A DNA stretch of 64,000 nt, taken from positions 5,704,001 through 5,768,000 of the forward strand of contig NZ_CP113910.1 in the NCBI RefSeq assembly GCF_024701375.2, in the 5' to 3' direction. The notes under the pieces were generated by a model. The model saw only the letters and a program-made list of their open reading frames with translations, had not been told where the DNA came from and ran no database searches. A program made the position numbers and the translations under genes. Source of the stretch: Streptomyces sp. KMM 9044. GTDB taxonomy: Bacteria; Actinomycetota; Actinomycetes; Streptomycetales; Streptomycetaceae. Below are positions 63,105-64,000 of the stretch, in pieces; within the stretch, counting starts at the first letter, position 1; each line of letters opens with the position of its first letter.

Positions 63105-63533
63105 ATGACCACCGCCGGAGACATCATGCACCGCGGCGCCCAGTGGATCCCCGCCCACGAGACGGTCGACCGCGCCGCTCAGCTGATGCGAGACCTGAAC
63201 GTCGGCGCGCTGCCCATCAGCGACGAGAACGAGCGCCTGTGCGGCATCCTCACCGACCGCGACATCGTCGTCGGCTGCGTGGCCATGGGCCACGATCCGG
63301 CCAGGGTCACAGCGGGGGAGATGGCCAAGGGCACACCGCGCTGGATCGGGGCGGACGCCGACGTCGACGAGGTCCTCCGAGAGATGCAGACACACCGCAT
63401 CCGCCGGCTCCCCGTCATCGAGGACAAGCGTCTGGTCGGCATGATCAGCGAGGCCGATCTCGCCCAGCACCTGACGGACGGCCAGATCGCCACCTGGGCG
63501 GAGCACGTCTACGCCAGGACCCCGTCCGGCTGA
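63105..63533 (+). CDS. CBS domain protein
   Basis: Two CBS motifs (residues about 6-62, IMHRGAQWIPAHETVDRAAQ, and 72-128, MAKGTPRWIGADADVDEVLRE; LPVIEDKRLVGMISEADLA) make the whole 142-residue protein. CBS pairs bind adenine nucleotides and act as energy sensors. GGGAGG precedes ATG 63105. Such stand-alone CBS proteins are common in Streptomyces; the partner is unknown. Confidence 0.92.
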   Translation: MTTAGDIMHRGAQWIPAHETVDRAAQLMRDLNVGALPISDENERLCGILTDRDIVVGCVAMGHDPARVTAGEMAKGTPRWIGADADVDEVLREMQTHRIRRLPVIEDKRLVGMISEADLAQHLTDGQIATWAEHVYARTPSG

Positions 63534-63851
63534 ACGCGCACCGTTGCACCGAGCCGTGCGGCGGTGGGTGTCGGAGCCGACGGCTGCGCCGGAAGAACCG
63601 GTACGGCAGCGGACACGCGACGGGTACGACGCCGATGACCGTGCCGTAGCCGTACCGCCGGCCTAGCTGCAGGACATCGGCCGCCACCTCGCCGCCGTCG
63701 CCGCGGCACCTGGATCTGGCGACGACCCTTGTGGTCTCGGCCTGGAGACGTATGGCCCGACCCTGCCCGGGGACGCGGGACGCAAGCCCGAGACCACGGT
63801 CCGTCGGAGGTCGGAGGTCGGAGGTCGGAGGTCGGAGGTCGGACGAGGCCG
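63534..63851. other. Intergenic stretch before the PfkB-type gene end
   Basis: About 320 bases without a clear gene. A minus-strand open stretch reads GEVAADVLQLGRRYGYGTVI, with no start, stop or domain that I can place; it may be a remnant. The right end holds the 7-bp repeat array. Confidence 0.4.
63803..63843. repeat. Six near-complete tandem copies of GTCGGAG
   Basis: Five full 7-bp units and a sixth ending GTCGGA form 41 bases, ending eight bases before the stop of the PfkB-type gene read on the minus strand. Confidence 0.93.
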
Positions 63852-64000
63852 TCAGGCCGGTCGCGGCGGGCGGCCTCCCTCCTGACGCACGGCCAGCGCA
63901 CCCGCCCTGCACCCCTCGGCCGCCGCATGCTCCGGGTCGGCGCCCGCCATGAGGGCGGTGAGGAACGCGCCCGTGAAGGCGTCGCCGGCGCCCGTGCTGT
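63852..64000 (-). CDS. PfkB-family carbohydrate kinase (C-terminal end only)
   Basis: The last 49 codons reach the right edge and read STGAGDAFTGAFLTALMAG, where GAGDAF holds the anion hole and catalytic Asp of the ribokinase/PfkB family. The rest lies outside the window, so the sugar substrate cannot be judged. The stop is at 63852-63854. Confidence 0.85.
   Translation of the reverse strand, partial: STGAGDAFTGAFLTALMAGADPEHAAAEGCRAGALAVRQEGGRPPRPA

Overview
The window is a piece of a Streptomyces chromosome, or of a very close actinomycete. The DNA is extremely GC-rich with G/C-biased third codon positions, many starts are GTG, and several promoters look leaderless. The gene set (gltBD, pyk, an ANTAR response regulator, liv transporter, polA, rpsA, coaE, DUF397/XRE/DUF574 cassette) and, from memory, its order match the conserved core region around polA and rpsA in Streptomyces coelicolor. 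Species was not determined. Family assignments were made by eye from motifs; no database was searched.

Layout. 1-2,450: an ADP-ribosylglycohydrolase cut by the left edge and a frameshifted VIT-type iron/manganese transporter. 2,450-8,600: gltB-gltD glutamate synthase, preceded by a good GlnR-box candidate. 8,690-12,850: a GH46 chitosanase translationally coupled to a rhomboid protease, a vWA protein, an HExxH metallopeptidase with zinc ribbon, and chorismate mutase. 12,854-13,560: a repeat island with two tandem copies of a 143-bp inverted-repeat element, one interrupted by a second, ISL3-like miniature element with an 8-bp target duplication. 13,560-21,660: aminopeptidase N, a Tat-exported 5'-nucleotidase, pyruvate kinase, a broken HTH/LAGLIDADG-like gene, an odd Leu(CAA)-anticodon tRNA, and a PdtaR-like ANTAR regulator. 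21,680-27,430: a livKHMGF-type ABC transporter operon. 27,700-31,824: two small envelope proteins, a hotdog thioesterase and an FdhF/YdeP-type molybdopterin oxidoreductase.

32,100-45,614: DNA polymerase I, a small hypothetical gene, a large secreted lytic transglycosylase, HrpB helicase with a methyltransferase, ribosomal protein S1, a PAC2-family protein, dephospho-CoA kinase and a TPR protein. 45,640-49,403: a small membrane protein and methyltransferase diverging around six 8-bp repeats, an S4 protein, a type-5 uracil-DNA glycosylase and proline iminopeptidase. 49,526-56,840: glycerol facilitator and kinase, RidA, an expansin-like protein, a decayed Ser/Thr kinase remnant, a FUSC-family membrane protein and a small ORF. 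56,850-60,370: a WhiJ/AbaA-type regulatory cassette (histidine-kinase-like ATPase, XRE-DUF5753, DUF397, DUF574 methyltransferase) with two palindromes in the divergent promoter. 60,427-64,000: an orphan second gltD, a uridine-kinase-like protein, a CBS-domain protein and the end of a PfkB-family sugar kinase.

How it works together. The window is mainly core metabolism: nitrogen assimilation (gltBD, possibly under GlnR, plus an orphan GltD), branched-chain amino-acid-type uptake, glycolysis, glycerol uptake, DNA replication and repair, and translation. Scattered between are cell-envelope functions (chitosanase, expansin, transglycosylase) and a Streptomyces-specific regulatory cassette. Three genes are broken by indels or decay, and several short tandem repeats sit in intergenic or 3' regions. 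No CRISPR array, prophage, complete insertion sequence or biosynthetic cluster was seen.
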